Shown here one piece after another: positions 51,881 to 59,262 of a DNA stretch of 64,000 nucleotides. Both the position numbers and the translations under genes were made by a program. The notes below the pieces were generated by a model, which saw only the letters and a program-made list of their open reading frames with translations, had not been told where the DNA came from and searched no databases. This stretch comes from Sutterella wadsworthensis 2_1_59BFAA (lineage in GTDB: Bacteria > Pseudomonadota > Gammaproteobacteria > Burkholderiales > Burkholderiaceae_F), in the NCBI RefSeq assembly GCF_000297775.1, contig NZ_JH815514.1, positions 76,215-140,214 of the forward strand, written 5' to 3'. Position 1 is the first letter of the stretch. Every line of letters begins with the position of its first letter.

Positions 51881-52885
51881 ATGAGCATTCTCGTCACCGG
51901 CGCCGCCGGCTTCATCGGCTGCAACAACGTTCTCGCCCTCAACGAGCGCGGCATCACCGACATCATCGCCGTCGACAATCTCGAGCGCGGCGAAAAGTAC
52001 CAGAACCTTGCCAAGTGCAGCATCTCCGACTACTTCGACAAGCGCGACTTCATCGCCCGCGTGCGTGACGGCTCCGCTCCGAAGCCCGAGGCGATCTTCC
52101 ATCAGGGTGCCTGCTCCGACACGATGGAGCACGACGGCAAGTACATGATGGAGAACAACTACCGCTACACGCTTGAGCTCTACCGCTGGGCCCAGGAACT
52201 CGGCATTCCCTTCATCTACGCCTCCTCCGCCGCCACGTACGGCGCGCACCAGGAGTTCATCGAGGACGTCCGCTATGAAGGCCCGCTCAACGTCTACGGC
52301 TACTCCAAGTACCTCTTTGACCAGGTGCTTCGCCGCGAACTCAAGAGCCTTCGCGCTCCCGTGATCGGCCTGCGCTACTTCAACGTCTACGGCCCGAACG
52401 AGCAGCACAAGGGCCGCATGGCCTCCGTCGCCTTCCACCAGTACTTCCAGTACCGCCGCACGGGCAAGGTCAAGCTCTTTGAAGGCTGCCTCGGCTACGG
52501 CAACGGCGAGCAGTCCCGCGACTTCGTCTATGTCGGCGACGTCTGCAAGGTGCTTATGCACTTCCTCGACAAGCCCGTCTCCGGCGTCTACAACTGCGGC
52601 ACGGGCCGAGCCCAGCCGTTCAACGACGTCGCCCTGTCCGTGATCAACGCCCTGCGCGAACACGACGGCAGGCAGCAGCTCACGCTCGAAGAGGCCGTCG
52701 CGACGGGCGAGCTCGAGTACATCGCGTTCCCCGAAGCCCTCAAGGGCAAGTACCAGGCCTTCACGCAGGCCAACCTCGAGAACCTGCGCAAGGCCGGCTG
52801 CGACGTCGAGTTCCGCACGGTTCAGGAGGGCACCCGCGAGTACATGCAGAACCTCCTCGCCGCCTTCCCGAACGTGGAAGAATGA
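51881..52885 (+). CDS. hldD: ADP-L-glycero-D-manno-heptose 6-epimerase
   Basis: This 334-residue extended SDR has an NADP-binding N-terminus VTGAAGFIGCNNVLALNERG and the active site YASSAATYG then YGYSKYLFDQ (YxxxK). RYFNVYGPNEQHKGRMASV is typical of HldD. It epimerises C6 of ADP-D-glycero-heptose. The start has AAGGA about ten bases before. It follows hldA by 12 bp and its stop overlaps the gmhB ATG. Confidence 0.96.
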   Translation: MSILVTGAAGFIGCNNVLALNERGITDIIAVDNLERGEKYQNLAKCSISDYFDKRDFIARVRDGSAPKPEAIFHQGACSDTMEHDGKYMMENNYRYTLELYRWAQELGIPFIYASSAATYGAHQEFIEDVRYEGPLNVYGYSKYLFDQVLRRELKSLRAPVIGLRYFNVYGPNEQHKGRMASVAFHQYFQYRRTGKVKLFEGCLGYGNGEQSRDFVYVGDVCKVLMHFLDKPVSGVYNCGTGRAQPFNDVALSVINALREHDGRQQLTLEEAVATGELEYIAFPEALKGKYQAFTQANLENLRKAGCDVEFRTVQEGTREYMQNLLAAFPNVEE

Positions 52886-53460
52886 TGAGAAAGGCCGCAT
52901 TTCTCGACCGTGACGGCGTGATCAACATCGATCACGCCTACGTCCACAAGATCGAGGAGTTCGACTGGGTTCCGGGCGTCCTTGAGGCCGCCCGCGCCCT
53001 CTCGGAAGCAGGCTACCTGCTCGTCGTGGTCACCAACCAGTCGGGCATCGGACGCGGATACTACGACGAAGCCGCTTTCACCCGCCTCACCGACTGGATG
53101 AAGGCCCGCTTCGCCGAGGCGGGCGCCCCCGTCGCAGGCGTCTACTTCTGTCCACACCATCCCGAAAAGGCGAATCTGCCCTACCGCATGGACTGCGACT
53201 GCAGGAAGCCCCGTCCCGGCATGCTTCTCAAGGCTGCCGAGGACCTCGGCATCGACCTTTCGACCTCGATCATGTTCGGCGACAAGCCGGGCGACATGAC
53301 GGCAGGCCGCGCCGCAGGCTGCGTTGAGCGCATTCAGCTCGGCACCGACGGCCTTGAGGCCCCCGTTCCCTCCGCGGACGCCACCGGGGCCTTCAGGAGT
53401 CTGGCCGACGCCGTCGCCTCCCCCTGGTTCGCACAACTCAAGCAAAGGAGTCTCCCGTGA
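52882..53460 (+). CDS. gmhB: D-glycero-beta-D-manno-heptose-1,7-bisphosphate 7-phosphatase
   Basis: This 192-residue HAD phosphatase begins MMRKAAFLDRDGVINIDHAY with the DxD nucleophile pair. It has VVTNQSGIGRGYY and the zinc loop CPHHP...CDCRKPRPGML, and ends GDKPGDMTAGRAAGC. It removes the C7 phosphate between the kinase and adenylyltransferase steps. It overlaps hldD by 4 bp at one end and hldC (GTGA) at the other. Confidence 0.95.
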   Translation: MMRKAAFLDRDGVINIDHAYVHKIEEFDWVPGVLEAARALSEAGYLLVVVTNQSGIGRGYYDEAAFTRLTDWMKARFAEAGAPVAGVYFCPHHPEKANLPYRMDCDCRKPRPGMLLKAAEDLGIDLSTSIMFGDKPGDMTAGRAAGCVERIQLGTDGLEAPVPSADATGAFRSLADAVASPWFAQLKQRSLP

Positions 53461-53951
53461 GCACCCGTCTACCCGCCCCTGCCTTTGAAGGCAAGATCTG
53501 CACGATGGACGAGCTCGCCGAGCGCGCCGCCGCGCTTGCGCATCCGGTCGTCATGACCAACGGCGTCTTCGACATCCTGCACCGCGGCCACGTCACCTAC
53601 CTCGCCCAGGCCCGCAGCCTCGGCGGCAGTCTCGTCGTGGCCATCAACAGCGACGCCTCCGTCAAGATGCTCGGCAAGGGCGACGACCGTCCGATCAACA
53701 CCGAGGCCGACCGCGCCGCCGTACTCGCCTCGCTCGAGTCCGTCTCCCTCGTGGTCGTCTTCCAGGACAAGGTGCCGCTCAAGGCCGTCGAGCTTGCCCA
53801 CCCCGACATCTACGTCAAGGGCGGCGACTACCGCATCGAGGACCTCCCCGAGGCGAAGCTCGTCGCCACCTGGGGCGCCAGGACCGTCACGGTTCAGTTC
53901 GAGCACGAACGCTCCACCACGGCCCTTCTGAAGAAGGTCCGCGGCGCCTGA
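53457..53951 (+). CDS. hldC: D-glycero-beta-D-manno-heptose 1-phosphate adenylyltransferase (HldE second half as a separate gene)
   Basis: This 164-residue cytidylyltransferase-like protein has the nucleotide motif TNGVFDILHRGHVTYLAQA (HxGH as HRGH) and YVKGGDYRIEDLPEA. Its C-terminal EHERSTTALLKKVRG resembles the end of E. coli HldE. It activates heptose-1-P with ATP. GTG start, overlapping the gmhB stop. It is the last gene of the heptose operon, followed by a bidirectional terminator. Confidence 0.94.
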   Translation: MSTRLPAPAFEGKICTMDELAERAAALAHPVVMTNGVFDILHRGHVTYLAQARSLGGSLVVAINSDASVKMLGKGDDRPINTEADRAAVLASLESVSLVVVFQDKVPLKAVELAHPDIYVKGGDYRIEDLPEAKLVATWGARTVTVQFEHERSTTALLKKVRGA

Positions 53952-53976
53952 CGGCCTCCCGAAGCCCTCTGAAACA

Positions 53977-54016
53977 ACAAAACCCGCACGGCTGTCGGCC
54001 TGTGCGGGTTTTGTCA
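53977..54016 (+). terminator. Bidirectional terminator between hldC and galU
   Basis: The stem AAAACCCGCAC / GTGCGGGTTTT (53979-53989 with 54002-54012) has TTTTGTC on the plus side and an AAAA flank on the minus side, between convergent genes. Confidence 0.92.
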
Positions 54017-54034
54017 TTCTTGCGGAAGGCGGGA

Positions 54035-54874
54035 TCAGTTGATCTTGAAGCCGCGCTTGCGTGCGAAGTGAATGGTCGCGTCAAGGAAGCCCTGCTTGCT
54101 GCCGCAGTCAAAGCGCGTGCCCTCGAAGCGGTGGGCGTAGGTCGGCACCGTGTCGAGCGACGAGGCGATGCCGTCGGTGAGCTGGATTTCACCGCCGACG
54201 CCGACCGTGACCTTCTCGAGGTAGTCGAAGACTTCGGGTTCGAAGACGTAGCGGCCGATCACGGCCATACGGGACGGCGCGACCTTGGGGTCGGGCTTCT
54301 CGACGATGCCGCGCATCTGGGAGGTCTGCAGGCTCGTGTCATCCACGCTCACGATGCCGTACTTGTTCGTGGCTTCGGGAGCAACGTCCTGGACGGCGAT
54401 CACGGAACCGCCGCCGCGGGCTTCGCGCACGGCCGTCAGCTGGCCGATGCAGGAGCTCGGAGCGTCGACGAGGTCGTCGGCGAGCATGACGCCGAAGGGC
54501 TCGTCACCCACGACGGGCTTGGCGCACAGCACGGCGTGGCCGAGGCCGAGGGCTTTGGGCTGGCGGATGTAGATGCACTTGACGCCGGCGGGAACGATGC
54601 CGCGCACGAGCTCGAGAAGCTCGTCCTTGCCCTTTTCCTCAAGCTCGCGCTCGAGTTCGGGATAGGAGTCGAAGTGGTCCTCGATGGCGCGCTTGTTGCG
54701 GCCGGTCACGAAGATCATTTCGGTGATGCCCGCCGCAGCGGCTTCCGCCACTGCGTACTGGATCAGGGGCATGTCGACCACGGGGAGCATTTCCTTGGGC
54801 ATCGCCTTCGTGGCGGGAAGAAAGCGGGTGCCGAGACCGTTGACGGGGAACACGACTTTGCGAACAGGCTTCAT
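54035..54874 (-). CDS. galU: UTP--glucose-1-phosphate uridylyltransferase
   Basis: This 279-residue nucleotidyltransferase shows [29 protein letters not shown] (the usual AGLGTR reads NGLGTR), [10 protein letters not shown] for the metal site, and [13 protein letters not shown]. It makes UDP-glucose, which galE (57.2 kb) can convert to UDP-galactose. The gene is convergent with the heptose operon. The upstream 107 bp, shared with the divergent apaH, hold AT-rich promoter-like sequence that I could not resolve. Confidence 0.95.
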   Translation of the reverse strand: MKPVRKVVFPVNGLGTRFLPATKAMPKEMLPVVDMPLIQYAVAEAAAAGITEMIFVTGRNKRAIEDHFDSYPELERELEEKGKDELLELVRGIVPAGVKCIYIRQPKALGLGHAVLCAKPVVGDEPFGVMLADDLVDAPSSCIGQLTAVREARGGGSVIAVQDVAPEATNKYGIVSVDDTSLQTSQMRGIVEKPDPKVAPSRMAVIGRYVFEPEVFDYLEKVTVGVGGEIQLTDGIASSLDTVPTYAHRFEGTRFDCGSKQGFLDATIHFARKRGFKIN

Positions 54875-54981
54875 TGTCTTGTGACCAATAAAAAGTACAA
54901 TTGAGAAAATCAGGGTTGTCCCTCAGTCGGGGCAATCAACGCTGAAATTGTCGTAAAGACTAGCACGAATTAGAGATTCTT

Positions 54982-55806
54982 ATGGTCACGAACCCGTACT
55001 TCGCCATCGGCGACCTGCAGGGCTGTCTGGAAAGCCTGGACGGTCTGCTCGAACAGCTCCCGGAGGACGCCCCGCTCATCTTCCTCGGCGATCTCGTCAA
55101 CAGGGGGCCCGAATCGCTAGCGACCCTTCGGCGCGTCGCTGGCCTCGGCAGCAGGGCGCGATGCCTGCTCGGCAACCACGACCTGCACCTTCTGGCCGTG
55201 GCGGCGGGTGCGAGCAAGGTGCACAAGAAGGACACGATCGGAGAAATCTTCGAGGCGCCCGACGCGGACGAACTCATCGAGTGGCTCAGGCACCAGTCCA
55301 TCATGATCGAAACCGAGGACGCCGTCTTCGTGCATGCGGGCGTTCATCCGCTCTGGACGCTGGAAAAGGCCAGGGGACTCGCACGCGAGGCCGAGGCCGT
55401 GCTGTCGGGGCCCGACTGGAAGGCCATGCTCCAGCAGATGTACGGCAACAGCGACTGGGACGACGGGCTCAAGGGCGGCGAGCGCATGCAGGCCATTCTC
55501 AACTGCTTCACGCGCATGCGTTTCGTGGACAAAAAGACGGCCGAGCTCGACTTCAAGCAGAAGGAGGACATCGGCTCCGCACCCAAGCACCTGATCCCGT
55601 GGTTCGAATACTCGAAGCGCCCCATGGCGGGCACGCCCATCTGCTTCGGCCACTGGTCCATGCTGGGCCTCATCCGCCGCGACGACATCGTGGCCATCGA
55701 CACGGGATGCCTGTGGGGCGGGAAGCTCACCGCCGTGCGCTTCCCCGACAGGCGGATCTATCAGGAGGACTGCCCCTGCTGGGCAGACCCCTTCAAATAC
55801 AAATAA
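54982..55806 (+). CDS. apaH: Bis(5'-nucleosyl)-tetraphosphatase, symmetrical
   Basis: This 274-residue metallophosphoesterase cleaves Ap4A to two ADP. It shows the metal motifs YFAIGDLQGCLESLDGLL (GDxxG), FLGDLVNRGPESL (GDxxxRG) and LLGNHDLHLLAVAAG (GNHD). The C-terminal IPWFEYSKRPMAGTPICFGHWSMLGL is typical of ApaH. E. coli apaH sits near rsmA and pdxA; here it is 20 kb away. Its stop is 7 bp from that of the convergent acyltransferase, with no terminator between. Confidence 0.95.
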   Translation: MVTNPYFAIGDLQGCLESLDGLLEQLPEDAPLIFLGDLVNRGPESLATLRRVAGLGSRARCLLGNHDLHLLAVAAGASKVHKKDTIGEIFEAPDADELIEWLRHQSIMIETEDAVFVHAGVHPLWTLEKARGLAREAEAVLSGPDWKAMLQQMYGNSDWDDGLKGGERMQAILNCFTRMRFVDKKTAELDFKQKEDIGSAPKHLIPWFEYSKRPMAGTPICFGHWSMLGLIRRDDIVAIDTGCLWGGKLTAVRFPDRRIYQEDCPCWADPFKYK

Positions 55807-55813
55807 GTCCGTC

Positions 55814-56665
55814 TCAGACGGTCTTTTCGGCTTCGGCCTTCGTTTCGGACATGGCCTGCAGGCGGCGCCTGCGGGCCTCTTCGCGTTCAGCGGTGACGTC
55901 GGAGACGCCGAGCGCCCCCGACATGAGCGCGGATGCCTCAAGGCAGAGCGCCTGGCGGGTCTTTCCGTCGACGGAGACGGGATCGAGCACCGTCACCTCG
56001 ACGTCGAGTCCCGGCGTGAAGAGGATTCGCTTGAGGACCGTGAAGAGCGCGACGTCCCCCGCATAGGAAACGAGCCCGCTCGGCTTGCCGTCGAGCGTGT
56101 ATCGGAGCGTCACGGGCAGAATCTGCGCGCCCGAGCGGACGGCGGCCTCGAAGAGATTCGGATGAAAAGGCAGAAGCTCAAGGCCGTTGCCCGTCGTGCC
56201 CTCGGGAAAGAAGAGCACGTTGGTGCCCTCGTTGATGGCGCCCGCCATGGCGTCGGCGATCTCAAGCACGGCGCGCTTGCGGTTGCGGTCGATGAAGAGC
56301 GTGCCTGTTCCCCTGGCGATGAAGCCGAAGACGGGCCAGGAGGCGATCTCCTTCTTGGCGACGAAGCGGCACGGAAGGACCGCATCGAGGATGAAGATGT
56401 CGATGAAGGAAACGTGGTTTGCACAGACCATGTAGCCCGGTCCCTCTCCGTTCACGCCGCATTCGGCGCTCTGCGCGACGGGCACCGCGCCCCTGACGGT
56501 CATGCGCACGCCGAGCACGCGCATGAGCACGCGGCAGACGCGCCTGACGCAGCGGCCGCGGCCCTTGCGGCCGACCAGCGGGAAAAGCACGAGAAGGATG
56601 AAGAGGATCACAAGGATCATGATCCCCACGGCGGCCATGCGGCCGCATCCGATGACATAGCGCAT
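55814..56665 (-). CDS. Second PlsC-like lysophospholipid acyltransferase
   Basis: This 283-residue protein has an N-terminal membrane helix (AAVGIMILVILFILLVLFPLV), the catalytic NHVSFID (Hx4D), FIDRNRKRAVLE and FPEGTTGNG motifs. A charged C-terminal tail (TAEREEARRRRLQAM) extends beyond the usual domain. It is more distant from PlsC than the 35-kb copy and could be an ornithine-lipid (OlsA-like) or lyso-PA acyltransferase. GAGGAAG fixes the ATG at 56665. It follows ruvX by 11 bp. Confidence 0.88.
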   Translation of the reverse strand: MRYVIGCGRMAAVGIMILVILFILLVLFPLVGRKGRGRCVRRVCRVLMRVLGVRMTVRGAVPVAQSAECGVNGEGPGYMVCANHVSFIDIFILDAVLPCRFVAKKEIASWPVFGFIARGTGTLFIDRNRKRAVLEIADAMAGAINEGTNVLFFPEGTTGNGLELLPFHPNLFEAAVRSGAQILPVTLRYTLDGKPSGLVSYAGDVALFTVLKRILFTPGLDVEVTVLDPVSVDGKTRQALCLEASALMSGALGVSDVTAEREEARRRRLQAMSETKAEAEKTV

Positions 56666-56676
56666 GAAAGGCTTCC

Positions 56677-57072
56677 TCAGGCGACGGCGTCCTGCTCGTC
56701 GAAGTACTGTTGCAGGATGACGGCGGCGGCCTCGTCGTCGATCTTGTCCGCGCCGTGTTCGACCATCACGGACGAGAAGCGCTCGTCGACGGTGCGCACG
56801 GGCAGGCGGAAGCGGCCGCCGAGCTGGCGGGCGAAGCGCTCGCAGCGGGGCGTGAGGTCGCAGTCCGTGCCGTCCCCGTGACGGGGTACGCCGACCACCA
56901 GAAGCACGGGCTCCCATTCCTTCACGAGGGCCTCGACGGCCTTCCAGCGCTCGTCGTTCGTTCTGGCATGAATGATCGTGACGGGCTGCGCGCTGCGCGT
57001 GAGCGTATTGCCCGAGGCGACGCCGGTTCTGGCCAGTCCGAAGTCAAAGCAGAGTACGGTTCCTTCCTGCAT
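56677..57072 (-). CDS. ruvX: RuvX/YqgF-family putative Holliday junction resolvase
   Basis: This 131-residue RNase H-fold protein shows the acidic strand LCFDFGLARTGVASG, VVGVPRHGDGTDCDLTPRC, DERFSSVMVE and the C-terminal KIDDEAAAVILQQYFD. YqgF proteins act in 16S rRNA 5' processing and perhaps in junction resolution. The second motif reads VGVPRHGDG instead of the common VGLPLNMDG, a change also seen in Betaproteobacteria as I recall. It is divergent from galE across 150 bp. Confidence 0.93.
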   Translation of the reverse strand: MQEGTVLCFDFGLARTGVASGNTLTRSAQPVTIIHARTNDERWKAVEALVKEWEPVLLVVGVPRHGDGTDCDLTPRCERFARQLGGRFRLPVRTVDERFSSVMVEHGADKIDDEAAAVILQQYFDEQDAVA

Positions 57073-57133
57073 GCTCGATCCTGCAAAAAACTGTGATTAT
57101 ACGGCCGGGCCGCACGCCGATTCGGGAAGACTG

Positions 57134-57162
57134 TTGTTGCAATCACGCCGCAGCATTACAAT
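57134..57162 (+). promoter_or_regulatory. Sigma-70 promoter of galE
   Basis: TTGTTG (57134-57139) and TACAAT (57157-57162) are spaced by exactly 17 bp. The predicted start lies about 55 bp before the galE ATG. Confidence 0.7.
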
Positions 57163-57222
57163 GCCACCACCCCAGGGGACGGCGCTCCCGCGCCTCCCGT
57201 CTTCACCTCGCAGGACCCAGAC

Positions 57223-58218
57223 ATGAACATTCTGCTCACCGGCGGCATGGGCTTCATCGGCTCCCATACGGCCGTCGTGCTCATCGAGGCCGGCCATGAC
57301 GTCGTGCTCTTCGACAATCTCTCCAACGCCGACCGCTCCGTTCTCGACCGAATCGAGACGATCACGGGCCGTCGCCCCGTCTTCATCGAAGGCGACATCC
57401 GCGACGCCGCCGCCATGGAGAAGGCGCTCGACGGTGTCGACGCCGTCATTCACTTCGCAGGCCTCAAGGCCGTGGGCGAATCCGTCAGCAAGCCCGTCGA
57501 GTACTACGACAACAACGTCAACGGCACGCTCGTGCTGCTCGCGGCCATGCGCAGGAAGGGCGTCAACCGCATCATCTTCAGCTCCTCGTCGACGGTCTAC
57601 GGCACGCCCGAGACGCTTCCCCTCACCGAGGATTGCCCGACCGGCGAACCGACGAACCCGTACGGCCGCTCGAAGCTGCACATCGAGCAGATTCTCGCGG
57701 ACGTCTGCCGCGCCTATCCCGAATTCAGCGCCGTCTGCCTGCGCTACTTCAACCCGATCGGCGCCCATCCCTCGGGCCTCATCGGCGAGGATCCCAACGG
57801 CATTCCGAACAACCTGCTGCCCTACGTCGCCCGCGTGGCTCACGGCACGCTGCCCCGCCTGCGCGTCTTCGGACACGACTACCCGACGCCCGACGGCACG
57901 GGCGTGCGCGACTTCATCCACGTGATGGACCTCGCCGACGGCCACGCCAAGGCCGTGCCCTACATCATGAACCACACGGGTTGGATCGCCATCAACCTCG
58001 GCTGCGGCCGCGGCTACAGCGTCCTCGAAGTCGTCAAGGCCTTTGAAAAGGCCAGCGACCGTTCCGTTCCCTACGAACTCGTCGACCGCCGCGAGGGCGA
58101 CATCGCCGCCAACTGGTGCGACCCCGCCCGCGCCGAAAGGCTCCTCGGATGGAAGGCCTCCCGCACGATCGACGACATGTGCAGGGACGCCTGGAACTTC
58201 GAGTCCAACAAGCGCTGA
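57223..58218 (+). CDS. galE: UDP-glucose 4-epimerase
   Basis: This 331-residue extended SDR shows the NAD-binding LLTGGMGFIGSHTAVVLIEAG, VIHFAGLKAVGESVSKP, the active site FSSSSTVYG with NPYGRSKLHIEQIL (YxxxK), and LRYFNPIGAHPSG. It interconverts UDP-glucose and UDP-galactose for LPS or exopolysaccharide. AGGA precedes the ATG. It has its own upstream promoter and downstream terminator. Confidence 0.96.
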   Translation: MNILLTGGMGFIGSHTAVVLIEAGHDVVLFDNLSNADRSVLDRIETITGRRPVFIEGDIRDAAAMEKALDGVDAVIHFAGLKAVGESVSKPVEYYDNNVNGTLVLLAAMRRKGVNRIIFSSSSTVYGTPETLPLTEDCPTGEPTNPYGRSKLHIEQILADVCRAYPEFSAVCLRYFNPIGAHPSGLIGEDPNGIPNNLLPYVARVAHGTLPRLRVFGHDYPTPDGTGVRDFIHVMDLADGHAKAVPYIMNHTGWIAINLGCGRGYSVLEVVKAFEKASDRSVPYELVDRREGDIAANWCDPARAERLLGWKASRTIDDMCRDAWNFESNKR

Positions 58219-58247
58219 CGCACCGCTCCCCTACAGGAGAGCCAAAG

Positions 58248-58380
58248 TTATCCACGGCCGCCCCCTTGGCGGCCGTTTTCATTTCATCTTATTGAAATTC
58301 AAGGAGATTCAGACTCTCATTTTTGAGTTATCCACAGGGATTTTTTGGCCTCAACCACGATATCCACAGACTTATCCACA
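58248..58380 (+). other. Cluster of DnaA-box-like 9-mers with an adjacent AT-rich stretch
   Basis: TTATCCACA occurs at 58328 and 58372, ATATCCACA at 58360 and TTATCCACG at 58248, all in the same orientation. The segment 58276-58346 is conspicuously AT-rich for this GC-rich region. The first box touches the galE terminator; the last three lie within the 3' end of the convergent rmlD-like gene. DnaA binds TTATNCACA. Confidence 0.6.
58254..58280 (+). terminator. Terminator of galE
   Basis: A perfect 9-bp stem ACGGCCGCC / GGCGGCCGT with a 5-base loop is followed by TTTTCATTTC, 36 bp after the stop codon. Confidence 0.9.
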
Positions 58381-59240
58381 CCCTCCATCCACCGTTCCGT
58401 CCGCGGAAACTCGTCCTTTTTGAGACTCGAGAGCCGGCAGTTGAGCGGCCTGAAGCCGTCGTCGGCATCCGTTCTCCGCATGCCCTCCCTGGCCTTTCGG
58501 AAGCGAATGGCCAGCTTGAATTCACCGAGCCTGATGGCCCGGTCCTCGGCCGCCTCCAGTGCATGAACGGCCATATCGGCCCTGCTGATCCAGCCGCCTT
58601 CCTCCACGTAGTGGACCGTCGTCAGTCGATCGACAGGCGTCAGTTCGGGCAGGGCGTCCCAGGTCCATCGGGCGAGCGCCTCCGTCGAAGTAGGCGTACC
58701 GATCTGAGAGGCGGTCACGCAGAGAGCCCTGCCCTCGGCCGCCGCCGACAGAATGGCTTTCACGAAGTCGCGCTCGCCGCTGTGAAGCCAGCCCGCGCGC
58801 ACGATCGCTCCCGAAACGCCGCTTTCCTCAAGGAGCCTCTCCCCCTCGTGCTTCGTGACGCCGTAGACGCCCGCCTGTCTGGGATGGGCCTCGGAAGCTT
58901 CGTTCCAGGGTGAGGAACCCTCTCCCGAAAAGACATAGTCCGTCGAGAAGTGCACGATCCTGACGCCCGTGCGGGCGAAAAGACGCCCCATGGCGCCGGG
59001 CGCCACGGCATTGACAGCCCGCGCAGCGGCCGCGTTCGTCTGGGCGCCCGCCACGTCCGTCCAAGCCGCGGCATTGATCACGACGTCGGGCCTAGCGAGC
59101 GCAATGACGGCCTCGACCGCCCGAATGTCCGTTACATCAAGCTCCGCATGCGTCAGCGCCGTCACTTCGAGCGTCTGCGGACGGCTCTCCCAAAGCGCCC
59201 TGCCGAGACGGCCCGACGCACCCAAAATCATCACGGACAC
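58317..59240 (-). CDS. rfbD: RmlD-like SDR (dTDP-4-dehydrorhamnose reductase family)
   Basis: This 307-residue protein has an N-terminal ILGASGRLGRALWE (GxxGxxG), VINAAAWTDVAGAQ, HFSTDYVFSGEG, the catalytic YGVTK, and a C-terminal FRPLNCRLSS, the RmlD pattern. No rmlA, B or C is adjacent, so the exact sugar nucleotide is uncertain. The last ~12-20 residues (ending SLWITQK) extend past the usual end and are encoded by the DnaA-box-bearing DNA. It lies 22 bp after uvrA on the same strand. Confidence 0.82.
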   Translation of the reverse strand: MSVMILGASGRLGRALWESRPQTLEVTALTHAELDVTDIRAVEAVIALARPDVVINAAAWTDVAGAQTNAAAARAVNAVAPGAMGRLFARTGVRIVHFSTDYVFSGEGSSPWNEASEAHPRQAGVYGVTKHEGERLLEESGVSGAIVRAGWLHSGERDFVKAILSAAAEGRALCVTASQIGTPTSTEALARWTWDALPELTPVDRLTTVHYVEEGGWISRADMAVHALEAAEDRAIRLGEFKLAIRFRKAREGMRRTDADDGFRPLNCRLSSLKKDEFPRTERWMEGVDKSVDIVVEAKKSLWITQK

Positions 59241-59262
59241 AGATGTATTTCCTTATATCGAC

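Noticed and set aside
56666..56917. Longer N-terminus for the second PlsC-like protein
   Set aside because: The extension lies within ruvX in another frame and is Arg/Ala-rich. The ATG at 56665 has a good ribosome site and begins just before the membrane helix.
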